Assembly: GCF_039962255.1 (NCBI RefSeq)
Contig: NZ_JAMPKY010000003.1
Span: 1-64,000, forward strand
Length of the DNA stretch: 64,000 nt
Source: Leptolyngbya subtilissima AS-A7
GTDB lineage: Bacteria; Cyanobacteriota; Cyanobacteriia; Phormidesmidales; Phormidesmidaceae
Direction: 5' to 3'
Numbering within the stretch: position 1 is the stretch's first letter; every line of letters starts with the position of its first letter. Below the pieces are notes generated by a model. The model saw only the letters and a list, made by a program, of their open reading frames with translations, did no database searches and had not been told where the DNA came from. Positions 27,952-36,815 of the stretch are shown here, piece after piece. The position numbers and the translations under genes were made by a program.

Positions 27952-28010
27952 TAACTAGACCGTGATTTATTAAGGGCAATCTAACTAGACCGTGGTTTAT
28001 TAAAGGCATT
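27952..28010. repeat. Tandem 30-bp direct repeat upstream of ldh
   Basis: Two 29-bp units (27952-27980 and 27982-28010) begin TAACTAGACCGTG and are 30 bp apart. They differ at three positions only. They end 26 bp before the ldh ATG, in the expected promoter or leader region, so they may be twin regulator sites or a recent slipped duplication. Confidence 0.8.
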
Positions 28011-28036
28011 GGCCCGTAAACCAGGATGTCCTTCCT

Positions 28037-29023
28037 ATGTTTGATAGCCTTTTTACCTCCAATCCGCTGACCGACCTGCAAACCGACCCGCTACGACCCC
28101 TGAAGGGGGTGATTATAGGAGCTGGTCAGGTGGGGTTGGCCTGCGCCTACGCCATGATGATCCAAAATGTGTTGGATGAAATGGTGCTGGTGGACATCAA
28201 CCAGGACAAGCTGATCGGCGAGGTAATGGATTTAGAACAGGGTATGTCCTTCGTCGAGCCGACGCTGATTAAGGCGGGCACTATGGCCGATGCTGCTGGG
28301 GCCGACGTGGTGGTGATCACCGCTGGGGCAGCCCAAAAAGAAGGCGAAACTCGCCTGGAGCTGGTGCAAAAAAACGTCGAAATTCTCAAAAAACTGATTC
28401 CCGATATTGTCGCCCACTGCCCCGAGGCCATTTTGCTGCTGGTGTCTAACCCCGTAGACGTGCTCACTTACGCCGCCTGGAGGCTGTCGGGACTGCCCAA
28501 GTCGCGGGTATTTGGCTCTGGGACAGTGCTAGACACGGGGCGGTTTCGGTATTTGCTATCGCGTCGCCTAGGCATTGACCCGCGCAGCTTGCATGCCTAC
28601 ATCATTGGCGAACACGGTGACAGTGAGGTGCCGTTTTGGAGTCATGCCAATGTCTGCGGCACCCCCCTCTACCATGAGGGGATGGCTGATGGCGATCGCC
28701 AGGCCATGGATGAGATTTTTCAGCAGACCAAAAACGCCGCCTACGAAATCATCCGCCGCAAAGGGTATACCAACTACGCAGTCGGTTTGGCGGTAACGCA
28801 GATTGTGCAGTCGATCGTGCGTGACCAAAACCGAGTGCTGACGGTGAGCTGCGTGGTTGACGAAATCTTTGGCGTTCAAGACCTGTGTTTGAGTGTGCCT
28901 GCGGTGGTAGGGCGCACTGGGGTAAGCCGGCGGTTGAATATGCTGCTTAGCCCCCATGAGGAGGAGCTGCTTCAGCACTCAGCTCAGACCCTGCGAGGTG
29001 TGATTGACCAGATTGAGTTTTAA
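28037..29023 (+). CDS. ldh: L-lactate dehydrogenase
   Basis: This 328-residue protein has the NAD-binding GAGQVG (about residues 28-33), Asp53 after the second strand (LVDINQ), and the catalytic histidine in [12 protein letters not shown] (about 193). The discriminating loop reads [15 protein letters not shown]: Gln at about 100 favours pyruvate, whereas malate dehydrogenase has Arg there. It reduces pyruvate to lactate with NADH, which supports fermentation in the dark or under anoxia. A tandem repeat lies just upstream. It converges with the GDT1 pair with 6 bp between the stops. Confidence 0.9.
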   Translation: MFDSLFTSNPLTDLQTDPLRPLKGVIIGAGQVGLACAYAMMIQNVLDEMVLVDINQDKLIGEVMDLEQGMSFVEPTLIKAGTMADAAGADVVVITAGAAQKEGETRLELVQKNVEILKKLIPDIVAHCPEAILLLVSNPVDVLTYAAWRLSGLPKSRVFGSGTVLDTGRFRYLLSRRLGIDPRSLHAYIIGEHGDSEVPFWSHANVCGTPLYHEGMADGDRQAMDEIFQQTKNAAYEIIRRKGYTNYAVGLAVTQIVQSIVRDQNRVLTVSCVVDEIFGVQDLCLSVPAVVGRTGVSRRLNMLLSPHEEELLQHSAQTLRGVIDQIEF

Positions 29024-29029
29024 CCCCTC

Positions 29030-29311
29030 TTAATCGTCGCTGGCTGCGGGCCACAGCAGCTTGACGGCCAGCAGGGCAAACCCAATGGCGGCAACGGCTT
29101 TAACCAATCGTTCTGGCAAAATTTGGGCGGTGCCTTCTCCCACAATCACCCCCAGCAAGCTGGCCAGCAGCAGGGCAGCGGCGGTGCCTAAAAATACGGC
29201 GCGGGGAGACTTTGAGCTGCCGCCGAGGGCGATCGCCGCCAGTTGGCTTTTATCCCCCAGCTCTGAGATGAACACGGCAGTAAAGCTGACGGCCAGGAGG
29301 TTCCAGTCCAT
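29030..29311 (-). CDS. Half-size GDT1/UPF0016 cation transporter (second half)
   Basis: From the ATG at 29311 the product is 93 residues; an upstream extension to 29389 runs through low-complexity Pro/Ser sequence and is unlikely. It has three membrane helices and the family motif ELGDKSQLAAIAL near residue 17. GDT1 (UPF0016/TMEM165) proteins transport Mn2+ or Ca2+; the cyanobacterial relative Mnx is a manganese exporter. The upstream gene encodes the matching half, so the two probably form a heterodimer equal to the usual two-domain protein. Confidence 0.85.
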   Translation of the reverse strand: MDWNLLAVSFTAVFISELGDKSQLAAIALGGSSKSPRAVFLGTAAALLLASLLGVIVGEGTAQILPERLVKAVAAIGFALLAVKLLWPAASDD

Positions 29312-29401
29312 GGGCGGGGGAGTAGGGGAGTAATGGGGTGAGGGAGTGGATGGGTGGGGAGATAGGAGATATCTATGTGCTCGCACCACGTGGGGGTTGG
29401 G

Positions 29402-29755
29402 CTAGAGGTGGACGATGTCCCAGAGGAGACAGACGGTGATGCCGATGAGCATGGTGCCAGCGGCGGTGTCTAAGGTGGCAGGGGAAACGCGGCGGGCTAG
29501 CCACTGCCCTAGCAATACGCCAATCAGGCTGGTGCTGATCAAGGCAGTGCCAGCACCTAAGAAAACGATCCAGGGTGCCTGAGACTGGGCGCTCATGAGT
29601 AGCGTAGTCACCTGGGTTTTGTCACCCAGCTCAGCCAAAAAGATAGTGATAAACGTAGAGCCAAAAACCCGCCAAAAGGCCGCTCGACTCAAGGTAGCAG
29701 AAGGCTTGGCTTCGACGGCGCTAGAAGAAGGGGGAAGAGAGCTAGAGATAGACAC
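29402..29755 (-). CDS. Half-size GDT1/UPF0016 cation transporter (first half)
   Basis: This 117-residue protein has a polar 25-residue N-terminus and three membrane helices. The motif is ELGDKTQVTTLLM (about residue 41), the acidic-Gly-Asp-Lys-Thr signature of the ion-binding helix. It lies immediately upstream of the second half-size gene, 90 bp apart, on the same strand. Together they match one full GDT1 transporter. The ion (Mn2+ or Ca2+) cannot be settled from sequence alone. No riboswitch of the Mn type is visible. Confidence 0.85.
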   Translation of the reverse strand: MSISSSLPPSSSAVEAKPSATLSRAAFWRVFGSTFITIFLAELGDKTQVTTLLMSAQSQAPWIVFLGAGTALISTSLIGVLLGQWLARRVSPATLDTAAGTMLIGITVCLLWDIVHL

Positions 29756-29952
29756 AATAGGGTAAAAGGCAGGTTTGCTGAGCGGTCAACAAGGCTGGGC
29801 ACAGAGCAACGCCAAGACCGTTGATTACTGCCAAAGATTTCATAATGCTTTCATTATCTGCAAGAGTTAACCAAACCGCAACCCCAGCCCTCTCATCTTT
29901 CCCACTCCCTCATCCTCATCACCTTACTCCCGTATCTTCCTCGCCTTCCCCA

Positions 29953-30309
29953 TCACTCCTCTACTCCTACCGCCTGATTAAACCGCTCCATCTCCGGGCT
30001 AGCTTCGCCATAAATATCGGTAATATGCTCCTGGCAGCAGTCGATCGCAAAGTCGTCGAGCTCGTCGGCCTCAACGCCAAACATGGTCTCGAAGGTGCTA
30101 AAGGTGACTCGGCAAAAGCTTGGTCGGTCGGCGTAGATGGTGCAGAGGCGATCGCCCGCATCGTAGTGAATGCACCAGCCGTCTTCTCCCACCATGCTCA
30201 GATACAGCGCTAGCTGGTCGGGCTCGAGATAGGAGTCGAGGTCGGGGCGCTCGTCGGGGGCCAAGAAGCAGCAGGCCCCGCAGGATTTGACACATTGCCA
30301 GGTGGCCAT
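29953..30309 (-). CDS. YkgJ-type cysteine-cluster protein
   Basis: This 118-residue protein has seven cysteines: WQCVKSCGACCFLAP at the N-terminus, GWCIHYD, LCTIYADRPSFCRV and a late CC pair. This spacing is that of the YkgJ/UPF0153 CxxCxxCC family, taken to bind zinc or an iron-sulfur cluster. Function is unknown. The gene diverges from psb30. Confidence 0.85.
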   Translation of the reverse strand: MATWQCVKSCGACCFLAPDERPDLDSYLEPDQLALYLSMVGEDGWCIHYDAGDRLCTIYADRPSFCRVTFSTFETMFGVEADELDDFAIDCCQEHITDIYGEASPEMERFNQAVGVEE

Positions 30310-30540
30310 TGAATTTCCTTCGGCCGTCTCGGGCCTAGCGGTGGAAAGGCACGGGTGCTGCCTTAGAATTTTGTTAAGTTATCTAAAATAGGGGCGGCGT
30401 TAGCAGGTAAAATAAGCTCCGATAAGCAAGCTTTACGCCAAGCCCAGAGCGGGGTCTGTAGCTTTTCTACGGGCAAAACTCCACTTCTGGGATTGTAATG
30501 AAGTTTATATCAGTCCAGTCGCCTTGTGTTGGGAGGTTTC

Positions 30541-30672
30541 ATGAGCTTTCTGAGTAGTTTTTTGAGCAACATTAATTTCGAGCTCATTGCCCAGCTGACC
30601 ATGCTTGCCATGATTGTCATCGCTGGCCCAGTGATCGTGTTTCTGCTGTTTTTGCGCGGCGGCGACCTCTAG
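30541..30672 (+). CDS. psb30: Photosystem II subunit Psb30 (Ycf12)
   Basis: A 43-residue frame reads MSFLSSFLSNINFELIAQLT and then MLAMIVIAGPVIVFLLFLRG before GDL. This matches Psb30/Ycf12 of other cyanobacteria in the NINFE-IAQLTM-AM-IAGP core and the final basic-Gly end. It has one thylakoid-membrane helix (about residues 18-38). Psb30 sits at the edge of the photosystem II monomer near cytochrome b559 and stabilises the complex under strong light. A GGGAGG site (30531-30536) lies 4 nt before the ATG. It shares a terminator with convergent ispD. Confidence 0.92.
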   Translation: MSFLSSFLSNINFELIAQLTMLAMIVIAGPVIVFLLFLRGGDL

Positions 30673-30691
30673 AACCAAAATTCTGGAATCT

Positions 30692-30740
30692 AAAAGCAGC
30701 GCTTGGGGAGGCCTCTCGGCTAACCCAGGCGCTGTTTTAG
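30692..30740. terminator. Shared terminator of psb30 and ispD
   Basis: CAGCGCTTGGG (30697-30707) pairs with CCCAGGCGCTG (30724-30734) with one G-T pair. A T-run follows on both strands. It overlaps the last codons of ispD. Confidence 0.75.
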
Positions 30741-31412
30741 TATAAATTCTGCGATCGCCAAATCCATGGGCGTCGTCACCTTGAGGTTGGTCTCTTCACC
30801 GGGCACCACCTGCACCGACAGATCGCATTTCTCGAACAGAGCGGCATCGTCGGTGACGCTCCAGCCTTGCTCGATGCCCTGCTGATGGCACTGCTTCAGT
30901 AAAGCTACATCAAAGCCCTGGGGGGTTTGGGCGGCCCATAGCTGCTGGCGATCGGGGGTGGTTTCCACGCGCTGGTCGGCATCCACAATTTTGATCGTGT
31001 CTTTGACAGGCACCCCTGCCACTAAGCCGGGGCAGGTATCTAGGGCAGTGGCGCAGCGATCAAACAGGTCGGGGGTGGACAGGCAGCGTGCGCCATCGTG
31101 GATCAGCACGCGGGTAGCCTCGGTGGGTAGCGCTTGTAGCCCGTTATAGACCGACTCCTGGCGAGTCGTGCCGCCGTCAATGAAGGCTACTGGTTTGCGT
31201 AGGTTCAGCGAATTGGCGATGGTTTCTAGGGTGGGTCGATCGCCCGCCTGGCAAATCACCCCGATCCAAACCACAGTATCGGCTTGAGCGGCGGCTTTTA
31301 GAGTCCAGGCGATGATTGGCTGACCGAGCAGATCGAGGAGCACTTTGTTGCGATCGGCCCCCATGCGGCGACCACTGCCGGCGGCGGGGATAAGCACATG
31401 AACGGGGGACAT
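30720..31412 (-). CDS. ispD: 2-C-methyl-D-erythritol 4-phosphate cytidylyltransferase IspD
   Basis: From the ATG at 31412 the product is 230 residues, as usual for IspD; the frame from 31445 adds 11 doubtful ones. It has the nucleotide-binding IPAAGSGRRMGADRNKVLLDLLGQPIIAWTL, then the RQESVYNGLQAL, VLIHDGARCL and VPVKDTIKIV motifs. IspD makes CDP-methylerythritol from MEP and CTP in the plastid-type isoprenoid (MEP) pathway, feeding chlorophyll phytyl chains, carotenoids and quinones. Its 3' end converges on psb30. Confidence 0.95.
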   Translation of the reverse strand: MSPVHVLIPAAGSGRRMGADRNKVLLDLLGQPIIAWTLKAAAQADTVVWIGVICQAGDRPTLETIANSLNLRKPVAFIDGGTTRQESVYNGLQALPTEATRVLIHDGARCLSTPDLFDRCATALDTCPGLVAGVPVKDTIKIVDADQRVETTPDRQQLWAAQTPQGFDVALLKQCHQQGIEQGWSVTDDAALFEKCDLSVQVVPGEETNLKVTTPMDLAIAEFILKQRLG

Positions 31413-31559
31413 AGACACAGGGCAAAACCATAACGGGCTGAGCAAATTGGGGGATTTTTATCCCCTGTGGTGAAATTTAATTCATTTTGTAAGCCACATA
31501 TCCCCTAAACCTTGGCCAGGTTCCACTACAATACTTGCGAACAGGCATGGACGTAACAT

Positions 31560-32501
31560 ATGCGGGTACTGGCTCTTGTTCCAGGAGAAACGGAGACGCA
31601 GCTGAGCTTCTTTCCGGTCATCAATCAGATCAAGGATAGCTTCGAGAATGCTGAGGTATCAGTGGTTGCGGCTCCTAGCGCTACGGCTATTTACCAGCTC
31701 TCTAAGGGGGTTGACGAAGTTGTGCCCTACAACTTTGAGGCCAGCAACAGCCCTGCCGACTGGGCCAACCTGTTGGGGATTGTGCGCGATCGCGAGTTCG
31801 ATGTTGCCCTCACCCTGACCGACTCCTGGTCCATTGCCCTGCTGCTGTGGCTGAGTGGTGTGCCCACTCGTTTGGGCTACAGCGGGTCTGCCAACAACTT
31901 GCTGCTAACCTCAACGGCTCCCCGCGCCGCTGAGATAGCTCACCACGGCGATCTGCTCAAGCTGATCAACGTTACCGGTACACCGCCTGCCCTCACCGTG
32001 AATGTACCCCGCAAAGACCTGACCGCCGTAGACAACCTGCGTCAGGGCAACGGGCTCACAAATGGCTATGTGTTGGTGTACCCCGGCACCACTGCTAGCG
32101 GCCCCACCTACCCCACTGAAAGCTGGATCGCCATCCTCAAAGACTTTCAGCAGCGCCAGCCCGATATGCCTCTGGCCTTGCTACAAACCGACGATGCGGC
32201 CCCTCAAACCGCTGCGATCGCCAGTGCCGTCCCTAATCTTAAGGTTTTGCGACCTGAAACCCCAGGACAGACGGCAGCATTGATTGCCGCCGCTAACCTA
32301 TTGATAGCGGTAGAGGGATATCCTCTACCGCTGGCGATCGCCCTCAACGTCTACACCCTGGGGCTATTCTCTGGCAATAGCCAAGTCCAGACCATCACCG
32401 CAGGCGCAGATCGCTTGGTTACCCTAACCTCCTCCACCAGTACTTTGGCCGACATTTCCCCCGATCAGGTGCTTAAAAAAGTCTGGAGCGAGGGGGCATA
32501 A
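31560..32501 (+). CDS. Glycosyltransferase family 9 (heptosyltransferase-like) protein
   Basis: This 313-residue protein has two Rossmann-like halves of the GT-B fold. The N-terminal half starts MRVLALVPGETETQLSFFPVINQIK. The C-terminal half has YVLVYPGTTASGPTYPTESWIAIL and LIAAANLLIAVEGYPLPLAIAL. The order matches ADP-heptose:LPS heptosyltransferases, but the usual Asp-Ser-Gly-x-x-His donor-site motif is replaced by VEGYPLPLA. The donor sugar is therefore uncertain and activity may be altered or lost. It is probably monocistronic. Confidence 0.75.
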   Translation: MRVLALVPGETETQLSFFPVINQIKDSFENAEVSVVAAPSATAIYQLSKGVDEVVPYNFEASNSPADWANLLGIVRDREFDVALTLTDSWSIALLLWLSGVPTRLGYSGSANNLLLTSTAPRAAEIAHHGDLLKLINVTGTPPALTVNVPRKDLTAVDNLRQGNGLTNGYVLVYPGTTASGPTYPTESWIAILKDFQQRQPDMPLALLQTDDAAPQTAAIASAVPNLKVLRPETPGQTAALIAAANLLIAVEGYPLPLAIALNVYTLGLFSGNSQVQTITAGADRLVTLTSSTSTLADISPDQVLKKVWSEGA

Positions 32502-32619
32502 TAGTCCAGCTTGGTCTGGGGCTAACCCTGCCATAGCCACCCTATAGACTCCACACCTACTATGTCAGCAGAGGGCTATCGTTACCCCAACCGTGCCCAG
32601 CTATTAGAGAGTTAAACCT

Positions 32620-33189
32620 ATGGATACGATCAAAGAGCAGGCCAATACTGTTAGCCAGCTATTGTTTTCCACCGACACAGGCGACATTTACAAGAAAGCC
32701 CTTGCCCGCACCTGGGATATTCTGCGCGAAGTGGGCCTGCTGCTGTGGCTAGTTGTTTGCCTAGCCTTTGTGGGGGCCGAATGGTTTTACCGTACTGCGG
32801 TTGGCCTAGGGCGCAGCACCCGCGCCTGGTACATTGGCCTCAGCGAAAAAGACCCCAGCACTGACGCCCAATCGATGACTTCTACTGGTCAGGCGCTGCT
32901 TGATACCGTTCAGTCGAGCACATCTTATCTGCTAGCCCAGGCTCGTCAGCAGCTGGGCATTCCGGAACCAGAGCCGCAGCCCGCCATTTCGCCTGTTCCT
33001 GCCCCTCCCGTAACGCCTCCATTTCCTACCCCAGTTGAGCCTCCGACCCCCAGTAGTCCGCCAGCTCCAGTTGAGCCTCCGACCCCCAGTGGTCCGCCAG
33101 CCCCAATTGAGCCCCCCGATCCTGTTGAACCCCCATCCCCGGTTGCAACCGTGAGCGCCGGCCTTGGTGAGGAAGAGGATTTAGCTTAG
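32620..33189 (+). CDS. Membrane protein with proline-rich repeats, unknown function
   Basis: This 189-residue protein has one membrane helix (about 37-60, LREVGLLLWLVVCLAFVGAEWFY) after a polar N-terminus. Residues 125-175 form a proline-rich tail with a 12-residue repeat unit (PVEPPTPSSPPA, PVEPPTPSGPPA, PIEPPDPVEPPSP). It ends in an acidic GEEEDLA. Such tails bind SH3-type or structural partners. No family is recognised. A probable terminator follows. Confidence 0.6.
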   Translation: MDTIKEQANTVSQLLFSTDTGDIYKKALARTWDILREVGLLLWLVVCLAFVGAEWFYRTAVGLGRSTRAWYIGLSEKDPSTDAQSMTSTGQALLDTVQSSTSYLLAQARQQLGIPEPEPQPAISPVPAPPVTPPFPTPVEPPTPSSPPAPVEPPTPSGPPAPIEPPDPVEPPSPVATVSAGLGEEEDLA

Positions 33190-33277
33190 AGAATGGGTGC
33201 ATTGGGCCGGCAACCTCAACTGGCCTAGTGGGCGAACCGGAATAATTGTCTTCCGAACCTTGTTCTCAACAATTTTG

Positions 33278-33310
33278 AAGCCGTAGTGACTTAGGTCGCT
33301 GCGGCTTTAT
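33278..33310 (+). terminator. Probable terminator after the proline-rich membrane protein gene
   Basis: Bases 33279-33290 pair with 33295-33307, including G-T pairs, and a CTTTAT tail follows. It lies about 90 bp after the stop. Confidence 0.45.
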
Positions 33311-33387
33311 GCGTTGAACAAGCAGCACAAACAGTCAGAAGTTTCTACAATAGCCAACAGGATCCATGCCCCAAATTTCTCCTAGTC

Positions 33388-34071
33388 ATGCTCCAGCACT
33401 ATTTATTTATCGGCTTTAGCGCCATTTACTATAGCCAGAGCACCGCCAACCCCCAACGGCGGCCTCACCTGTTTGCCTCCTTAGCGTTGCAGGAGGCTGA
33501 AGGCAGTCGCACCGTCGCCCACATTCGCTCTGCCAAAGCCGCCGAGATCCCTCTCTGGCTTGATGAGCAGATGCAGCGCCACGTCAGCGATGAGGTGCGT
33601 CACGCTCAGATCTTTACTAAGGCTGTTGAGCGCGAGGGTTACTTTATCGACTTAGACAGCGAAGCTGCTCAGCAGTCGCTGTCTAGCGTGGGCGAGTCCT
33701 CCATGCGGCGCTATCACCAGGTTGATGATTTAGCGGCGGCTCCCTTGCCCCACCTTTTAGCCAGCGTGCTGCTAGCCGAAGAACTGGGGGTACGGGGCTT
33801 TCGCTGCATTCTTAAGGCTCTGCCTGACCACCTCACCGCCACTCGGGCGGCGCTCGAATCAGTGCTCAAGGATGAGGAACGCCATGTGCAGTACCTCACT
33901 GACGCGCTGCGCTACTTCCGCGCCACCTCAGTCGTCGAGGCTTATCGCCGTGACATCGAAAGCAAGATGTTCAAGGATTTGGGCAAAGTGGTGGAGTTTG
34001 TCACTAAGCCCGCTGCAGGCCGGCCCAGCCTGGTGCAGCCCGGTCAAAAGCCAGAGCTATCCCTGGTGTGA
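33388..34071 (+). CDS. Ferritin-like diiron-type protein
   Basis: This 227-residue all-helical protein has two iron-ligand pairs of the ferritin-like superfamily: LQEAEG with DEVRHAQ, and LAEELG with DEERHVQY. The Glu and His spacing matches a diiron centre in a four-helix bundle. It could be an oxidase, hydroxylase (MiaE-like) or iron-storage relative; sequence reading does not decide. The C-terminal 40 residues are polar. The context offers no substrate hint. Confidence 0.8.
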   Translation: MLQHYLFIGFSAIYYSQSTANPQRRPHLFASLALQEAEGSRTVAHIRSAKAAEIPLWLDEQMQRHVSDEVRHAQIFTKAVEREGYFIDLDSEAAQQSLSSVGESSMRRYHQVDDLAAAPLPHLLASVLLAEELGVRGFRCILKALPDHLTATRAALESVLKDEERHVQYLTDALRYFRATSVVEAYRRDIESKMFKDLGKVVEFVTKPAAGRPSLVQPGQKPELSLV

Positions 34072-34083
34072 GTAATCAGGGGG

Positions 34084-35070
34084 CTAAGCATCTAAGGCTA
34101 CGGCATCTACGGGCTGAATAGCCTGGGCAAAGCGGCAGTGGCCAAGGGACAAATCAAATAGATGGAACCCGTATTCTCGGGACAGAGCCTCAAAAACCTT
34201 GAGCCCGCGTACGCTGTTGCCGCGACTGTCGAGGGGAGGCGAAAACACGGCGATGCCAGCCTGGTTTGGCACAACGGCGAGAATGCCGCCTGAGACCCCA
34301 CTCTTGGCCGGAATACCGACCCGAAAAGCCCACTCCCCAGCGAAGTTATACATGCCGCAGGTATACATAACGCTGAGAATGTCGCGCACATGCTCGGCCC
34401 CCACTGCCCGCTCCCCGGTGACGGGGTTAACACCCTGGTTAGCTAGAGTGGCGGCCATCACTGCCAAGTCATGGGCCGTAACCAGCACCGCACACTGCTG
34501 AAAGTACAGGTCGAGCGCTTCATCGATGGGTTGGTCAATCATGCCGAAGTTGAGCATCAGGTGGGCCATAGCCCGGTTGCGGTGGCCAGTCGATCGCTCC
34601 GATATGAAGGTCGATACATCGACAAATACCTCGTCGCCAACATAGCGCTGAAACATGGCCAGCAGCCGGTTGAGGCGTTCTGCGGGGTCTTTGCCCGGGA
34701 TCAGGCCAGTGGTGGCGATCGCCCCCGCATTCACCATTGGGTTATCCGGGCGCTTAGAGTCCTCATCCAGCCGAATTAAGGAATTAAATGGATCGCCAGT
34801 GGGCTCCACTCCCACTTTTTTGAGCAGCTTTTCCCGGCCATAGTCCTCCAGGGCCATGGCGTAGACAAACACCTTTGAAATCGATTGAATGGTAAATTTT
34901 TGCGCCACATCCCCGACCTCGTAGGTGCGGCCGTCGAGGGTGACAATGCTAATGCCAAACCAGTCGGGGTTAGCCCGCGCCAGCTCGGGAATATAAGACG
35001 CTACTCGACCTTCAGAAACTCCCTTGAACTCGTGGTAAAGCTGCTCCAAAAACGCTTGAACCTGGGTCAT
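34084..35070 (-). CDS. glsA: Glutaminase
   Basis: The ATG at 35070 gives 328 residues, close to the family norm; the frame from 35175 adds 35 atypical residues. It is the serine-dependent, beta-lactamase-like glutaminase. It shows [10 protein letters not shown] with the catalytic Ser-x-x-Lys, [50 protein letters not shown] and [17 protein letters not shown]. It hydrolyses glutamine to glutamate and ammonia. It is followed upstream on the same strand by the LOG-family gene. Confidence 0.93.
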   Translation of the reverse strand: MTQVQAFLEQLYHEFKGVSEGRVASYIPELARANPDWFGISIVTLDGRTYEVGDVAQKFTIQSISKVFVYAMALEDYGREKLLKKVGVEPTGDPFNSLIRLDEDSKRPDNPMVNAGAIATTGLIPGKDPAERLNRLLAMFQRYVGDEVFVDVSTFISERSTGHRNRAMAHLMLNFGMIDQPIDEALDLYFQQCAVLVTAHDLAVMAATLANQGVNPVTGERAVGAEHVRDILSVMYTCGMYNFAGEWAFRVGIPAKSGVSGGILAVVPNQAGIAVFSPPLDSRGNSVRGLKVFEALSREYGFHLFDLSLGHCRFAQAIQPVDAVALDA

Positions 35071-35192
35071 TGGGGAGTCGGTGGGTAGTGGGCAAGTGGA
35101 TAGGCGATCGCCGGAGTGAAAGATGACAGGCGTGACACGCTGAATTAGGCAAGAGATGACCACCCGCCTACCCATCCACCTACCTACATCAC

Positions 35193-36257
35193 CTACTTCT
35201 GCTCAGGGTGCTGAGCCTCAGGGCGATGGTCGCCTAGGTCGTTGAGCCGCCAGATTAACTGGTGAAGCCTGCCAAAGTCGCGGTTGTTAAAGTGCATCAC
35301 TAACCGTGGCAAAGCGACAGTTGCGTCTTTCTGCTCTTCGGCCAGGGCGGCTGACTTTTCAATTTTTCCTTTGGCCAAAACGTCGCCAAATTCTTGGTTA
35401 AGCAGGTCGACAGCGCCATCGGGGAGATCGCTCTTGAGACGAATGATGAGGCGATCGCTGGTATAGCGACAGGAATGGTATACCCGATAAAAACTGCTGA
35501 TGGCATGGCAGGCGTCATCGACATTGTCGGTAATGGTGTACAGGCTGGGGTCGTCGGGGCTAATCAGCCCTCGGCTCAGCAGGTGCTCGCGAATGTAGCT
35601 ATCCCACCCCTGCCAGTAGTTACCGCCAGGATGATCGACCATGACAACGGGCATGGGGTCGGCCTTGCCAGTCTGAATGAGCGTTAGTGACTCAAAGGCT
35701 TCGTCTTGGGTGCCAAACCCTCCCGGAAACAGCACCAGGGCATCGCTTTCGCGCAGGAAAAACAGCTTGCGGGTAAAGAAATACTTGAAATTAATCAGCT
35801 TAGGGTCGCCCTCCATCACCGGGTTAGCGCCTTGCTCAAAGGGTAGCTGAATGTTTAATCCAAAGGATTGCTCTGCACCAGCTCCGGCATTACCTGCCTC
35901 CATGATGCCGCCCCCAGCACCGGTCATAACCATAAAGCCCAACTCCGTTATCTGCTTGGCAAACTTCTCGGCTAGTTGATAATCGAGGCTGATCGCCCCT
36001 GTACGAGCCGAGCCAAAGATAGTAATTTTGCGGGTATGCCGGTAGGGGTAAAAGACCTGAAATCCCTGCTCCATATCCAGCAGAGCAGAATTCAAAATCT
36101 TCCAGTCGAGTCGGTCTGCCTCCCGTCCCATCATACGCAGAATGGTCTCTAGCACCTGGCGAATGAGCTTGCCATGCTCTAAGTGAGACAATTGCTCAAA
36201 CACCGCGGCCAAATCGGCCTGAAGGCTAGAGGGTAAATTTGAGGGAAGCGCAACCAT
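35193..36257 (-). CDS. LOG-family (lysine-decarboxylase-like) nucleotide-binding protein
   Basis: The ATG at 36257 gives 354 residues; the frame from 36284 adds nine. The Rossmann core holds [26 protein letters not shown], and the family signature [17 protein letters not shown] proteins are usually cytokinin riboside 5'-monophosphate phosphoribohydrolases or related nucleotide 5'-monophosphate nucleosidases. This protein is longer than simple LOGs and has helical N- and C-terminal extensions. 'Lysine decarboxylase' annotation of the family is misleading. It is near glsA, with 122 bp between them. Confidence 0.85.
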   Translation of the reverse strand: MVALPSNLPSSLQADLAAVFEQLSHLEHGKLIRQVLETILRMMGREADRLDWKILNSALLDMEQGFQVFYPYRHTRKITIFGSARTGAISLDYQLAEKFAKQITELGFMVMTGAGGGIMEAGNAGAGAEQSFGLNIQLPFEQGANPVMEGDPKLINFKYFFTRKLFFLRESDALVLFPGGFGTQDEAFESLTLIQTGKADPMPVVMVDHPGGNYWQGWDSYIREHLLSRGLISPDDPSLYTITDNVDDACHAISSFYRVYHSCRYTSDRLIIRLKSDLPDGAVDLLNQEFGDVLAKGKIEKSAALAEEQKDATVALPRLVMHFNNRDFGRLHQLIWRLNDLGDHRPEAQHPEQK

Positions 36258-36318
36258 ACGCCGTTGGGTCCATAGAGGCAGCACCCTATTCTAGCGACAA
36301 TTTTGCCCCCTGCCGTGC

Positions 36319-36356
36319 AAAAACCCTCTAGCGAGAGACTAACCAACGCTAGAGGG
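36319..36356 (-). terminator. trxA terminator
   Basis: CCCTCTAGCG (36324-36333) pairs with CGCTAGAGGG (36347-36356). On the minus strand five T follow (36323-36319). It is 139 bp downstream of trxA. Confidence 0.8.
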
Positions 36357-36494
36357 CTGTATCAGATGTTAATAAGCTAGTGACTAAACCTGCGACGATA
36401 TGCCTCTGCTGAAACCTAGTGCAAAGGTTGAAGCGATCGCCCTCGTCACGCCATGCGGCTAATCTTGAGTAGATCTAAGCAGAGAAAGGTGAGC

Positions 36495-36815
36495 TTAGAG
36501 ATACTTCTCAAGGGTGTTTGCCAAGGTGGTTTTGGGTACGGCGCCCACTACCATGTCAACCCGCTGCCCCTCTTTGAAAATCATCAGAGTGGGAATGCTG
36601 CGAATCCCATACTGGCTGGCCACACTTGGATTCTCGTCGGTATTGACCTTAACGACTTTAATTTGGCCGTCGTACTGCTCAGAAATTTCTTCGACTACCG
36701 GAGCCACCATACGGCAAGGGCCACACCAGGGAGCCCAGAAATCAACCAGTACGGGAACGGTACTTTCAAGAACTTCTTGCTTAAACGTAGAGTCTGTTAC
36801 CTGAGCGGCTGCCAT
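36495..36815 (-). CDS. trxA: Thioredoxin
   Basis: This 106-residue protein is a classical m-type thioredoxin with WCGPC at residues 30-34, a preceding VLVDFWAPW strand, and the cis-proline segment [14 protein letters not shown]. It reduces target disulfides with electrons from ferredoxin- or NADPH-thioredoxin reductase, regulating the Calvin cycle and stress enzymes. It is monocistronic, with an own terminator and a 700-bp upstream gap. Confidence 0.96.
   Translation of the reverse strand: MAAAQVTDSTFKQEVLESTVPVLVDFWAPWCGPCRMVAPVVEEISEQYDGQIKVVKVNTDENPSVASQYGIRSIPTLMIFKEGQRVDMVVGAVPKTTLANTLEKYL

Noticed and set aside
27952-28010. Tandem repeat considered as a CRISPR remnant
   Set aside because: There are only two units, separated by one base with no spacer, and no cas gene in the window.
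33040-33140. Repetitive DNA in the proline-rich protein gene considered as a mobile or CRISPR repeat
   Set aside because: The repeat follows codon triplets and encodes a Pro-rich tail, so it is a protein repeat.
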